A stretch of DNA of 64,000 nt, taken from the NCBI RefSeq assembly GCF_000063545.1, contig NC_009488.1, positions 1,922,001 through 1,986,000 on the forward strand, read 5' to 3'. The position numbers and the translations under genes were made by a program. Positions 1 through 10,853 of the stretch are shown piece by piece; positions within the stretch are counted from its first letter, which is position 1, and the number at the start of each line of letters is the position of its first letter. This stretch comes from Orientia tsutsugamushi str. Boryong. Its GTDB lineage: Bacteria; Pseudomonadota; Alphaproteobacteria; Rickettsiales; Rickettsiaceae. The notes below the pieces were generated by a model. The model saw only the letters and a list, made by a program, of their open reading frames with translations, searched no databases and was not told the DNA's origin.

Positions 1-217
1 AATTCCTAAAGGGCAAAAATGTAAGTCTTTATATGAAATAAAGAAAATGGCTGCTCAAGGAGTTTTTGACCCTGATAATGTTGAGAAAGTTGAAACATCA
101 AAAATTAAATCAAAAAGGCGTTGTGTTCTATACTGTAAGCGATCTAAAGCAGTTCAAGGTGTAGCTGTTGTTAACACTTCACCTAAAAAACCAAAAATGA
201 GTGATATTGCAACTTAA
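1..217 (+). CDS. traV: TraV, 3' part (RAGE-A), cut by window edge
   Basis: The last 70 or so residues of a TraV-type outer-membrane lipoprotein of the F-type conjugation channel. They match the C-terminal part of the complete copy at 37234-37524, and the paired cysteines (RRCVLYCKR) are kept. TraV sits with TraK and TraB in the outer-membrane core complex. The start, including the lipobox, lies outside the window. The stop TAA is at 215-217, and traU remnants follow directly because traC and traW, expected next in F-type order, are missing. Confidence 0.8.
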   Translation, partial: IPKGQKCKSLYEIKKMAAQGVFDPDNVEKVETSKIKSKRRCVLYCKRSKAVQGVAVVNTSPKKPKMSDIAT

Positions 218-266
218 AAATGATTTATGTGATAATATAGGTTAAATTACTATATCTCTGTACTTT

Positions 267-1093
267 ACAAACACTTCAATGCCTGATACTAATGCTTCTG
301 GTAGACTTATATGTCTTTGTCCTAAGCCAGGGATTCCAATACCTGTACCTGGTATATTCCGGTAGGATTTTGGGAGCCAGTACGCCTTGTAGATGTTACA
401 AAGTCGCCAATGTGTATGGTAAGTCTTGGAGGTTTGTCATTTGGAAGTGCTACTCAAAAAGGCATGAAAGATGAGGCTGAAGGAAGTGCTTTTTATCACA
501 TTCATTGGTATGTCTATCCTGTGATTTATTGGCTGGAAATTTTGCTTGATTTTATTTGTCTGGAAATGGCTGCAGTCGATATAGCATATTTAACAGAGTT
601 TGATCCATTATGGAGTGATGACGCTAAATCTGCGATTTTAAATCCAGAAACGCTGTTGTTTCAAAATGTAGCTGCTTATCAAGCATGTATAGCTGATTGC
701 ATGAGTTGCAGCGCTGGTTTATTAGCAAGTGATTATGCTTTTTGGTGTGCTGAATGTCAAGGAATGCTTTACCCTTTTACTGGAACAGCTGCGGCGCATA
801 ATGGTGGAGTTGGAACATCTGTATTAATGGTAAGTAAGTTTATGGCTAGAATGCATAGGCAACTGATGTTATGGGGATATTATGGTTATAAAGGCTTATG
901 TGGCAAGTATCCCATGCCTATTATGAAGAAAAGTCAGTATCGACTACAAATGACTTATCCGATTCCAGAAACCAGATCCTGCAAGAGCATAGGCCAAACA
1001 GAAGCTACATGGCAGGCTGGAAGAGAATTTCCAGTTAATGGTGAAGATTTTGGTTACTTGATTTGGCGAAAAAGAGATTGTTGTTTGCTTTGA
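267..1093 (+). pseudogene. traU: TraU pseudogene (RAGE-A)
   Basis: TraU is a periplasmic mating-pair/channel assembly protein of F-type T4SS. The long frame from 410 carries typical TraU features: GGLSFG, the cysteine-rich segment near IADCMSC, and the C-terminal block ending GEDFGYLIWRKRDCCLL. The upstream frame from about 267 encodes PDTNASGRLICLCPKPG, also TraU-like, but a small indel near 355-365 puts it out of register. The N-terminus is missing as well, because traV ends at 217. The broken state is repeated exactly in copy B, so expression of a working TraU from either copy is unlikely. Confidence 0.8.
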
Positions 1094-1111
1094 TAAGGGT
1101 TAGAGAGGAAT

Positions 1112-1494
1112 ATGGTTATACGAGTAATGATGTTGATGGTTTTATTATTTGTTAATAATGCTAATGCTTTTTTTTGGGCCAGCAAAAAACTTTTATTTTT
1201 GTCTCATTTTCAATGAGTGATGAGGCTTTAAAAAGCTATTTTGCTGAATCTCAAAAGGCTGGAGCTCAATTGATTATGCGTGGGTTAATTAATAACTCAT
1301 TTACACAAACAAAGAATAAAACTATGGAGCTTGGTATTAGCTTCGATATAGATCCTAGCTTGTTTGAACAATATAAAATTGATGTTGTTCCTGTGATAGT
1401 AATAGATGATGAAAAAAGAGGATTAACCAAGAAATTAACTGGCCATATTCCTTTAGCAATAGCATTAGAAATTATGAATGAGAATACTCAATGA
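1112..1494 (+). pseudogene. trbC: TrbC with frameshift in a T8 run (RAGE-A)
   Basis: F-type TrbC, a periplasmic protein for pilus assembly. An ATG at 1112 starts a clear signal peptide (MVIRVMMLMVLLFVNNANAF). The mature domain (FIFVSFSMSDEALKSYFAE..., thioredoxin-like TrbC fold, about 105 residues) lies in another frame. The switch falls in the eight-T run at 1168-1175. One extra T would join signal peptide and domain without a gap, so this is either a fresh pseudogene or a gene read by slippage on the homopolymer. The 3' end overlaps the traN start (ATGA at 1491). Copy B has the same T8. Confidence 0.8.
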
Positions 1495-2490
1495 GATTAT
1501 TATCTATATTAACTTTGATAGTGCTCAATATTAGCTGTTGTTTAGCTTCAATGCAAAGCAGTTATAATGAAGCTAGCAACTATAATGTAAATCTTGGAAA
1601 TTCTTCAAATACACAAGAATTATTTCATCAAGGTAGTAATGTCAATTATCCTAACAATGATGAGGATTTAACCTACCATGGCCGTAATCAGCTTGGTACA
1701 GAAAGTGGGGCAATGTTATTTCAAGCTGAAAACAGTAAAAACAATGCCTTAACTCAACATAATATCAACGATCAAAATTATATGATAGCTAATTCAATGA
1801 GAATTGAATCTGATCCTTTAAGTGCCCTTGATAGCAGTAACTTCGTAACTCAGACAAGTAAAACTAATACTGAAATTATTCAAAGTTGTAATGAAGGTAG
1901 TAATTTTAACATTGAACTTATTCGAGAATTAAATGTTGAGTGCAGATTAGAGAATGTATGGCTTTCTTGGCAAAACCGGCAAATGGAATTTGCAACAGAA
2001 GAAATAGTAGAGAATCATAGTAATTGGCTTAATGGTCGTGCAGATTTCCATGACGTAGATAAAAATAATGAAAAAATATACAAGTTAGCAGGTGATAGCC
2101 AAATGGCTGCAAGACGAATGAGGAGTGCTGTTGCTGATAGGCTTGGCGTATCTATAGAGCATATTGGAACAAAGTTTATATTATATCAAAAAGAGGTAAA
2201 ATATGTATACTTCGCTATGACTACAGAGATAAGACTCAAGAACTAAGGGAAGTAGCAGAATATTGGCAAGTTGTAAAGCCTGAACTTGAACAATTAATAG
2301 AAAGTAATGAATGCTATGAGGTGAATAGACTCAACTATGAGAGTGGTGATAGAGTATTTTTTGACAAGTTTAGAGTCAATCGTTCATATTGGAAACAAAA
2401 GATTGTTTTTTCTTGTACTAGCGATCCAAAAGATGGTTGCAAACACCTTAAAATTCAAAATTGTGAATTAAAAACAGCACTTGCCAAAAA
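1491..2490 (+). pseudogene. traN: TraN N-terminal part, frameshifted and cut by the ankyrin block
   Basis: TraN is the outer-membrane mating-pair stabilisation protein. The first 251 codons begin with a signal peptide (MRLLSILTLIVLNISCCLA) and are asparagine/serine rich. A one-base deletion near 2205 (TACTTCGC where TACTTTCGC is expected) shifts the frame. Homology then continues in another frame (REVAEYWQVVKPELEQLIE...) to 2490, where unrelated ankyrin-gene DNA begins. The cysteine-rich C-terminal domain is absent here but survives in copy B at 39863-40489. The start overlaps trbC. Confidence 0.8.
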
Positions 2491-2558
2491 ATTGAGTATT
2501 GCTTTATATTTTTATTTTAAGATATAATAACCACATATATTTTTAGGGTGAAAAATAT

Positions 2559-3905
2559 ATGAATAACGATGATTTAGCACGTAACTTATATTACGCAGCC
2601 GCACAGAACAATGTAGAGAATGTAGAGCGTATTCTAGCACAAGATAATGCTTGTAACATTATCAATACAGTATTTGTTAATGAGGTACTTGGTCCGAGTG
2701 GATCTGCTTTGCATGCAGCAGTTTCGCGTGGGTACATAAATATAGCAATACTTCTGTTAAAAAAGGGCGCTGATGTCAATATCAAAAAACAATATGGATC
2801 CACTCCTTTGCATCTTGCTAGTAAGTTGAACCATGACATAAATATGTTAACGCTTCTGTTAAACAGTGACGCTGATGCCAATTTACCAGATGGTAATGGT
2901 ATCGCCCCTGTACATTGTATTATCAATGCTGAATGCGACATCGATAAATTAAAGCTTCTACTTGATAATGGAGCTAATGTTAATTTGATGGATAATGATG
3001 GTTGCACTACTTTACATCATGCTTCTGGATGTGGGCGCATAGATATAGTAGAGTTTTTATTGAATAATAATGCTGATATTAATATAACAGGTAAGAATAC
3101 TGTAGTACATTCTGCTGCTAAAAATGGCTACAAAGACATGGTACAGTTTTGGTTAGATAGATATCCTAACATGATAAATTTAAATTTACAAGATAATGAT
3201 GGTAACACTGCCTTACATTTAGTTGCCAAGCATAGATTCACCATATTACCACATGACTTCACCATATTACCACATGATATACATATGCCCAACCTTATAA
3301 ATGCTGATAATAATGACAAGCGCTTTATAGATATAGCGGAAATGCTGTTGAATAGAGGAGTAGATACAAACATACAAAATAATGATTGTCAAACTGCTTT
3401 ACATTTAGCTCTTTTAAGCTACTCTGGATTGTTAGATATAATACATCTAATGATGGATAATTTAGATAGTTTTTTATGCCGATCAATAGATTTGATAAAA
3501 AGTTTATGTAAGAATAATAATGTTAATTTTATTTTAAAGAATAACGATGGTTATACAGTTTTAGATTTAGCTTTAGCTATTGAACATGATCAGCACAAAA
3601 TCGCAGAGCACTTGCAAGAGAAAAGGCTATTATGGAGGACAGAACAAATAGATGCTATAAATGAATCGCTGACAATAATAGCAAGAAATAATGAGCAGAT
3701 ATTAAAAACCTATCCAGAAAAAAATGATGCTGAGAAATTTTTGGGAAATTGGCGTGAGTTAGCACGTCTCGGAATGGCTGAGCGGATATTAGACGCATTG
3801 GATGATGATGATTTTAGAACATTTCAACAGCTTAACGAAGAACGTAAAGTAGAGTTGGATAAAGTAGCGTTGGGAGAGAACACTAATTCAGGACTGGATT
3901 GTTAG
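2559..3905 (+). CDS. Ankyrin-repeat protein
   Basis: 448-residue protein with roughly nine ankyrin repeats between residues 5 and 350 (for example GSALHAAVSRGYINIAILLL, STPLHLASKLNHDINMLTLL). The charged C-terminal tail (NDAEKFLGNWRELARLGMAERILDAL) resembles no domain I recognise, and no F-box/PRANC-like ending is visible. Ankyrin proteins of Orientia are typically type I-secreted host-interaction proteins; no N-terminal signal peptide is seen. An AGGG lies upstream of the ATG. The stop at 3903 is created by tandem duplication of the last 470 bp; without it the protein would end SGNDLRFNGIYF at 4865. The gene sits inside what was traN-traF. Confidence 0.85.
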   Translation: MNNDDLARNLYYAAAQNNVENVERILAQDNACNIINTVFVNEVLGPSGSALHAAVSRGYINIAILLLKKGADVNIKKQYGSTPLHLASKLNHDINMLTLLLNSDADANLPDGNGIAPVHCIINAECDIDKLKLLLDNGANVNLMDNDGCTTLHHASGCGRIDIVEFLLNNNADINITGKNTVVHSAAKNGYKDMVQFWLDRYPNMINLNLQDNDGNTALHLVAKHRFTILPHDFTILPHDIHMPNLINADNNDKRFIDIAEMLLNRGVDTNIQNNDCQTALHLALLSYSGLLDIIHLMMDNLDSFLCRSIDLIKSLCKNNNVNFILKNNDGYTVLDLALAIEHDQHKIAEHLQEKRLLWRTEQIDAINESLTIIARNNEQILKTYPEKNDAEKFLGNWRELARLGMAERILDALDDDDFRTFQQLNEERKVELDKVALGENTNSGLDC

Positions 3906-4832
3906 ATATAATACATCTAATGATAGATAATTTAGATAGTTTTTTATGCCGATCAATAGATTTGATAAAAAGTTTATGTAAGAATAATAATGTTAATTTT
4001 ATTTTAAAGAATAACGATGGTTATACAGTTTTAGATTTAGCTTTAGCTATTGAACATGATCAGCACAAAATCGCAGAGCACTTGCAAGAGAAAAGGCTAT
4101 TATGGAGGACAGAACAAATAGATGCTATAAATGAATCGCTGACAATAATAGCAAGAAATAATGAGCAGATATTAAAAACCTATCCAGAAAAAAATGATGC
4201 TGAGAAATTTTTGGGAAATTGGCGTGAGTTAGCACGTCTCGGAATGGCTGAGCGGATATTAGACGCATTGGATGATGATGATTTTAGAACATTTCAACAG
4301 CTTAACGAAGAACGTAAAGTAGAGTTGGATAAAGTAGCGTTGGGAGAGAACACTAATTCAGGACTGGATTGTTAGATATAATACATCTAATGATAGATAA
4401 TTTAGATAGTTTTTTATGCCGATCAATAGATTTGATAAAAAGTTTATGTAAGAATAATAATGTTAATTTTATTTTAAAGAATAACGATGGTTATACAGTT
4501 TTAGATTTAGCTTTAGCTATTGAACATGATCAGCACAAAATCGCAGAGCACTTGCAAGAGAAAAGGCTATTATGGAGGACAGAACAAATAGATGCTATAA
4601 ATGAATCGCTGACAATAATAGCAAGAAATAATGAGCAGATATTAAAAACCTATCCAGAAAAAATGATGCTGAGAAATTTTTGGGAAATTGGCGTGAGTTA
4701 GCACGTCTCGGAATGGCTGAGCGGATATTAGACGCATTGGATGATGATGATTTTAGAACATTTCAACAGCTTAACGAAGAACGTAAAGTAGAGTTGGATA
4801 AAGTAGCGTTGGGAGAGAACACTAATTCAGGA
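3424..4832 (+). repeat. 470-bp tandem triplication of the ankyrin gene 3' end
   Basis: Three head-to-tail units begin at 3424, 3894 and 4364 with CTGGATTGTTAGATATAATA. Units 2 and 3 share ATGATAGATAAT where unit 1 has ATGATGGATAAT. Unit 3 has lost one A in a run near 4662, which splits its frame. The unit length of 470 is not a multiple of three, so each junction ends the reading frame with GLDC-stop. Units 2 and 3 begin with an in-frame ATG (3899, 4369) that could give 158- and 110-residue peptides, but these are probably untranslated leftovers. Confidence 0.95.
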
Positions 4833-4865
4833 AATGATTTAAGGTTTAACGGCATCTATTTTTAG

Positions 4866-5036
4866 TTGCTTTGTTTTGATTTGTTATGTGCTTAGATTTG
4901 TAGTAACTAGTATTATCGCAAATAAGATAATAACTATTATGGGTTATAGTTGAAGCATTTCAGCAATCTTTGATTGTGTCATGCTTCCCTTCTTTGACTA
5001 AACTTCATTTTAGATAGATATAAAAATAATTCAATA
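4866..5036. other. Junction DNA between ankyrin block and traF
   Basis: About 170 bp with no convincing reading frame. It separates the ankyrin tail from a divergent traF start. No inverted repeat marks the boundary with traF, which fits recombination between diverged RAGE copies better than a discrete insertion element. Confidence 0.5.
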
Positions 5037-5762
5037 ATGAATCCATTAGCAATAATGCTAATTATGGGGCTACTTAATTACTTGTCGATAGAATTAGCTG
5101 ATACTAACTCTTTGGCTACAGGGGTTTTTATGGTACAATGATAAACATGGTCATGAGCTTGATGACTCTGCTGCTAATTCTAAGTTGATGAGTGTGGCTC
5201 ATGACCAGAGAATCGAGGAATTAAAGGAGCAATTTAATCGAGCTCAGCGCGTATAGCGCTTGATAATCCAACGCTCGAAAATGTGATTACAGCCCAAAGA
5301 TTGCAGAAGCGAATCATGGAGAAGGCTCATAAGTTTGCTACTATGTGGCAGCTGGCTACTCTACTTGATTATCAACTGATTAATGCTAATGAGCCAGCTA
5401 ATAGCTTACATAGAAAGCTGTATCAAGAAAAATCAGAGCAAAAAAATGATTTCAAACTCAAAAACATTGCTAAAAACTGGGGATTGATTCTGCAAGTTAA
5501 ACAAGATTGCTTGCTCTGTAAGGCCTTTATTCCTATTGTTCAGAGCTTTGCTAATAAATATGCATTTCAGTTGCTAGCTGTCAGTAAGAATAATGAGTTG
5601 CTAAATAAACTAAACCCTAAGCATATTGTACCTGTATTATATTCAGTAGCTAGCGATGGTAAAAAAATATATGCAGTAGCTAGAGGCATAATCTCTGAAG
5701 ATAAAATTATCGACAATATTCTAGCAATCGATAGATATTATCATAAGTTGGAGACTACATGA
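5037..5762 (+). pseudogene. traF: TraF pseudogene with a swapped N-terminus (RAGE-A)
   Basis: TraF is a periplasmic thioredoxin-fold protein of F-type mating-channel assembly. The ATG at 5037 gives a signal peptide (MNPLAIMLIMGLLNYLSIELA) unlike that of copy B (MSRLLMFMILISHLSTVDA), although both run into the same FLWYNDKHGHELDDSA. An extra G near 5121 and a 2-bp insertion near 5250 (CAGCGCGTATAG) break the frame. From 5283 the C-terminal part is open to 5762, with LKNIAKNWGLILQVKQDCLLC containing the CxxC of the thioredoxin fold. The 3' end overlaps traH by four bases. Confidence 0.8.
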
Positions 5763-7059
5763 GCACCAAAATCAGAGTTTATGCCATTACAATGCTATTA
5801 TTGCTACAAGCTCCAGTATCACTAGCTTGGAATATCGAAAACGTATTTCAAGGAATGAGTATTAATGTCACAAGATCTGGATCATATCAAGATCAAGCGG
5901 CTGGATATTATGCGGCTGGCGGATTATCTGCCAGAACAAGCCAAACATCATTTCAGCCATTTGCTATAACTCCACCATCTTTAAACATGAGCTGTAGCGG
6001 TATTGATGCCTATCTTGGTAGCTTCTCTGTTATTTCTGGAGAAGAATTAGTTCAATTGATGAAAAACATTGGTTCTCAAGCTAAAGTCTATGCTTTTTCA
6101 TTAGGATTAAAAACCTTTGCTCCTCAAATTGAGAATGCTCTCAAAGACTTACGTAATCTAGCAATGGAGATGAATCAATTTGCTAAGGAAGATTGCAAAT
6201 TAACAAAAGCATTATTTGCTACAGCTTTACCAAGAAACTCAGCTATGAGAGAAGCTGTTTGCCGTGATATACAGTCACAAAGCGGGTTTGATTATTTTGC
6301 TGCTGGTAAAAAATGTCGTAATGATTTAGCCCAAAAACAAGCTCTGCGACAAGCACAAAATAAGGATTCAGAGTTATGCTGGATGATTATAACATCTTCA
6401 CTAAAGCAGCAGCAAAGGTTGGAATACCATCAAATATGCGTGATTCAATCATGTCTATGACTGGCACTATCGTGGTTACAAACAATAATGTGTACTTTTT
6501 TGACTCCTTAGCTCAGGATGAAAAAAGTTGGATTAGTCATTTAAAAGGTGGAGAATCAGCTTCAATTTACAGCTGTGATAGTGTTAGTTGCCTGCATCCA
6601 AGCCTACAACGAAATATCACAATATCACCAGAGCAGTCTTATGCAGGTAAAGCTAAGCAAAAATTGACTGATCTAAAAAATAAGTTTGATAAGAATTCTG
6701 AATATAGCAACTCTGAGATAGCCTTTTTATCTTCGATTGGAGATATATTTCCAATTTATGATTATATCACATTAGAAGCTATTTCTGGAGTCACAATTTT
6801 AGAGATCTCATCAGAATTAATAGCTAGCTATACATTAGTTCAGCATTTGAAGGAAGTAATCACCGAAATACGTAGAGCCGTTACTTCACTAGGTGCTAAG
6901 CAAGTTTCGAATGAACATTTAGAAAGATATTTGAAGGAATTGAATCGAGTACAACTTTTTGCAAATGAAAAATGGACTAGCCTACAAACCGATGCAAGTC
7001 GAATAGATAAAAGGGCTAGATTAATAGAGCAGCATTTAATAGCGAAGGAGAAAAGTTAA
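5759..7059 (+). pseudogene. traH: TraH pseudogene (RAGE-A)
   Basis: TraH is a periplasmic pilus/mating-channel assembly protein. A signal peptide (residues 1-23, ending VSLAW) is followed by SLNMSCSGIDAYLGSFS and by the cysteines typical of the family. The frame breaks near 6378 where one T is missing (TGCTGGATG); homology continues as DDYNIFTKAAAKVGIP to the stop at 7059. Restored length would be about 433 residues, normal for TraH. The frameshift is identical in copy B. The stop overlaps the traG start (TAATG), with GAAGGAG upstream. Confidence 0.85.
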
Positions 7060-9696
7060 TGGATTACGTAATATACACATTTGGTGGTGGAGATCTGTTA
7101 TGGCATGTGTTTAATGGCATAGGCAGAGGTCTTTGCTTCAAATAGCGAATACTTCACTCCAGTGGGTCACTTAGCCTTGACTATTGGTGGCATATGGGCT
7201 GCTACTAGGGCTATTTTTAGAGGAAATATCGGCATCTTTGCTATGGGAATGGTTTTTTCCATCGATATTTATTTTTACGCTGTTATTTGCCCCCAAATCT
7301 ACTGTTTGGCTGAAGGATGAAGTATCAATGAGTGCGCCAGTAAAGGTTGATAATATTCCCATAAGTATTGCAATGTTTGCTTCTCTTTCATCGCAAACGA
7401 GTTACTTTGTATCTAAAATGTTGGAACAGCATCTTTTGCCAGCTTATGAAGGACTATCGAGCAGAAAAACTGGTATTATGTTTGGAGCTAAGGCTGTAGC
7501 TAAGATTCGAGATGTGCAAATACAGGATCCAATAACTTTAACTAATACGAAGGAATTCCTTAGACAATGCTTTATGAAGCCTTACATCATAGGCAATATT
7601 CTAGGTAAAAAAGCTGCTGCTCAACAAACTAACGACATTATAGGATTTATCGAGCAAAATATACCTAATAATTTTGGTATTTATTATCGCGAGCCTAGTA
7701 ATTTAGCCATTAGTTTCAAGACCTGTAGACAAGCTACTCCATTGATTAAAGCGGCAATTCATAAAGAATTAAATGAAGGACTTTTAACCAAGTTTGCAGC
7801 AGCAATTGGAGTTCAATCTGATCAGTCACACATGTTAAGTCAAAGACTAAAAGTCATGACTGGAGATACACTAAAATATTTACAAAGAGAGCAGCAAGAT
7901 ATTCATGAATGGATGAAGCAAGCTATGCTTCTTAATGCTAATCGTGAGTCATATGATGACTGGCGTGAGAAGTTTTCGTTATCAAGAATTTATCCTAATT
8001 TAGTTAGTATGCATGCAATCAGAGGCCTCTTTCAACAATCATTTTCGTATCTAGTAGCTGGAGAAATGGCTGCTCACATGATGCCTATTTTACAATCTGT
8101 ATTTTTTGCTTTAGTAGTCTCGATGATCTTTATTGTATTTCCAATGGCCTTACTACCTGGCGGCTACAACATACTAAAAACATGGATTTTGTTAATAATA
8201 TGGGTCAGCAGCTGGCCAGTATTTTTTACAATAATCCATTGCCTCGGAATGATCAGCCTAGCCAGCAAATCTGGAGCTTTTGGTAATGATTATGGCTTGA
8301 ATATGCTATCACAAGGAAGCTTTGCAGAGATGATTTTATATAGCTATGCGACGTTTCAAATGCTTGCATCATCTATACCAATGCTTTCTTGGGCAGTACT
8401 AAAAGCTTGCGCTCATGCTACAGCTAACTTAGCAAGCCAGTTCTCTCCTATACCAGTTGCTAGCAGCTTAGGAAGTAACATAGTCGACAATAACTTGAGT
8501 ATGGATAATTACAGCATAGGCAATAGAACTATCTCTCAACAAAACCTAGCTCCTTCATTACATATGGCTGCTGGTATTATCGATGATGGTAGCTACAGAG
8601 TTGTTACTGCAAATAATGGCAAGCAATTTGTAACTCAAGCTGTAGATTCTTTGGTAAATAACTTCCGAGCTTCTGCTATGCTACAAGCTGGATATCAAAA
8701 CCAGTTTATGCGTTCTCAGAGCATTCTTGATTCACTGACAAAAAGAGAGGCCGATCTTATTTCAACAGGAAACTCCATGGCCATGGAAATAGGACAAAGA
8801 CTAACTCACGATGAAGCTGAGTCTATAGGCATGACTGATAGTGAATCTCAAGCTCTGTGCAAGAGGTTGGTTCTAGTAGCATTGCTACTACTGAGTATAC
8901 AGGTAGTAGCCACAATAAAAGTAGCGGTACTAATGTAGAAGTAGGAGCTGGGAAATTTTTTGTCAAAGGTGTAGTTTCAGGAAAAAATCAAGATGATCAA
9001 AATAAAGGTATATCAGCTAATCAACAACAGTCATATAATGAAGCATTATCAAAAATTAAAAGTGCAGTTGAAGAAAGAAGACTGAGTAGTACAAATAGCG
9101 AAGTACAGTCACTAAGTGAGAATCTAAATGCTAATCTTTCTGAGCAACAATCGATTGGGCAAGAGATAGCTAAAACTAAACAAGAAATGGAGCAACTTAG
9201 TTATAGCATGAATTATGTATCTCAAAACTCTACTACTATTGATCGTAACATTAATGAACTTGTATTAAATGAAATTATAGCTCGAAATCCTGAAATAAGA
9301 AGCAAGGAGCAAGCAGCTAGATGGATAATGCATCACTCTGCTGAAGCAGAAAAAATTGCTTTTGAGGTTGCTCAAATCAACAATGAAATACCTGAAGATT
9401 TGAATGATCATATTAATGATGGTAACTTTTCTACTAAACAAGATGTACAAGAAATTTTTAATAAAAAATCTGAAGAGTTAAAATGTCAAAACGCTAATTA
9501 TATAAATAATAAGGCTTATAATAAGAATATGGAACAAACTTTTATTGATAATGAAAAAGTAGAGAATCTTGATCGAATTTCTGATAGTATTAAGAATAAG
9601 ACTAAAGAAATACAGAATGAATTTAATAATACGTCTAATTCAGCAGTTATTTTGACTGGTAAACAAGCAATAAAAAATTTAAATGGTAATAAATGA
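7059..9696 (+). pseudogene. traG: TraG pseudogene with three frameshifts (RAGE-A)
   Basis: TraG is an inner-membrane protein with a long periplasmic tail that acts in pilus assembly and mating stabilisation/entry exclusion. It begins MDYVIYTFGGGDLLWHVFNGIG. Single-base changes near 7122 (extra G), 7243 (extra G) and 8858 (missing G) break one gene of about 880 codons. Membrane segments are visible around 7190-7300 and 8090-8250 (SVFFALVVSMIFIVFPMALL, ILLIIWVSSWPVFFTIIHCL). The C-terminal 280 residues are a glutamine/asparagine-rich coiled-coil-like tail. The first two frameshifts are also present in copy B. Confidence 0.85.
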
Positions 9697-9708
9697 TTAG
9701 TAATTAAT

Positions 9709-10848
9709 ATGAAAAACGCGTGTAAAAAATTAGCCATTATTTTATCATTAATATTATTAAATACAGCAGCTGTTGCAGCAGAGCAAAGCATACAACAAGA
9801 TTTAATCTATGATAAAGATATTCTAGCAGAAGAATATTTTAATATTGGAAGCTCTTTCTTGAGATTAAAAAAATATCATGAAGCAATTAAAAATTATGAT
9901 ATTGCTATTAAGTATGATCCAAGTTATGCGTCAGCATATAATAGCAAAGGAATTGCTTTAAATAATCTAGAAAAGCCAAAAGAAGCTATAGAAAATTTCG
10001 ATTTAGCTATTAAATACAATCCCCATTTTGCAGAAGCATATAATAACAAGGCTGTATCATATGGAAAGTTAGGAAAAAATAAAGAAGCTATAGTACTTTG
10101 TGATCTTGCTATTAAATATAAACCTAACTATGTAACTGCTTATAATACAAAAGGAGCTTCTTTAAATGACCTAGGAGAGTATGAAGAAGCAATGGAAAAC
10201 TTTGATATTGCTATCAGGTATAACTCCAGTTATCCAGAAGCTTATTATAACAAAGGCATAGCTTTAATGAATTTAGGTGACATTCAAAATGCAATCGAAA
10301 ACTATGATATGGCTATTAAATATAGACCAAATTATGCAGAAGCTTATATTAATAAAGGTTTAACTTTAGCATTTTTAGGCCAATTGCAGAATGCAATAGA
10401 ACATTTTGATTTAGCTATTAAATACGATCCTAGTTGTGTGAAATCACACTGTAATAAGGGTTATGTATTAAGCTTATTAAAGAGATATTCGGAAGCAGTA
10501 GAAAGCTGTAACTTAGCTATTAAATATGATCCAAATTGTGCGGATATTTATTATAACAAAGGAATGATTTTTGAGAAATTAGGAAAACATCAAGAAGCTG
10601 TAGAAAATTTTGATATTGCTATTAAGTATAACCCTAATTTTGCTGAAAATTATCTTGAAAAAGGAATTTCATTAGTAAGTTTAGGACAGTACTCAAAGGC
10701 TAAGGAGAATTTTAACTTAGCTATTAAATATATGCCTAATCTTATAGCAGAATATGAAGCAACAATTAAAAGGTTAACAGAATTCGAGAATTTTACTATT
10801 GCAAAAGACTATGAGCAAAAACTACAGATTTTGAAAAAATACTCTTGA
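9709..10848 (+). CDS. Secreted TPR protein inside the tra operon
   Basis: 379 residues. A signal peptide ends TAAVAAEQ (residues about 18-26), followed by about nine consecutive 34-residue TPR motifs with the recurring phrase LAIKYDP/YNP and the pattern NKGxxLxxLG. TPR arrays bind peptides or proteins; this one is predicted to be exported to the periplasm or beyond. It lies 12 bp after traG and just before traD, so it is probably co-transcribed with tra genes. The position recalls RAGE cargo placed between traG and traD. The gene is intact and is absent from copy B because of the 42857 deletion. Confidence 0.85.
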   Translation: MKNACKKLAIILSLILLNTAAVAAEQSIQQDLIYDKDILAEEYFNIGSSFLRLKKYHEAIKNYDIAIKYDPSYASAYNSKGIALNNLEKPKEAIENFDLAIKYNPHFAEAYNNKAVSYGKLGKNKEAIVLCDLAIKYKPNYVTAYNTKGASLNDLGEYEEAMENFDIAIRYNSSYPEAYYNKGIALMNLGDIQNAIENYDMAIKYRPNYAEAYINKGLTLAFLGQLQNAIEHFDLAIKYDPSCVKSHCNKGYVLSLLKRYSEAVESCNLAIKYDPNCADIYYNKGMIFEKLGKHQEAVENFDIAIKYNPNFAENYLEKGISLVSLGQYSKAKENFNLAIKYMPNLIAEYEATIKRLTEFENFTIAKDYEQKLQILKKYS

Positions 10849-10853
10849 GATAG

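Noticed and set aside
2591-3373. Two long minus-strand frames under the ankyrin gene (138 and 81 codons)
   Set aside because: They mirror the codon periodicity of the ankyrin gene, have no ribosome site, and their composition is that of an antisense shadow.
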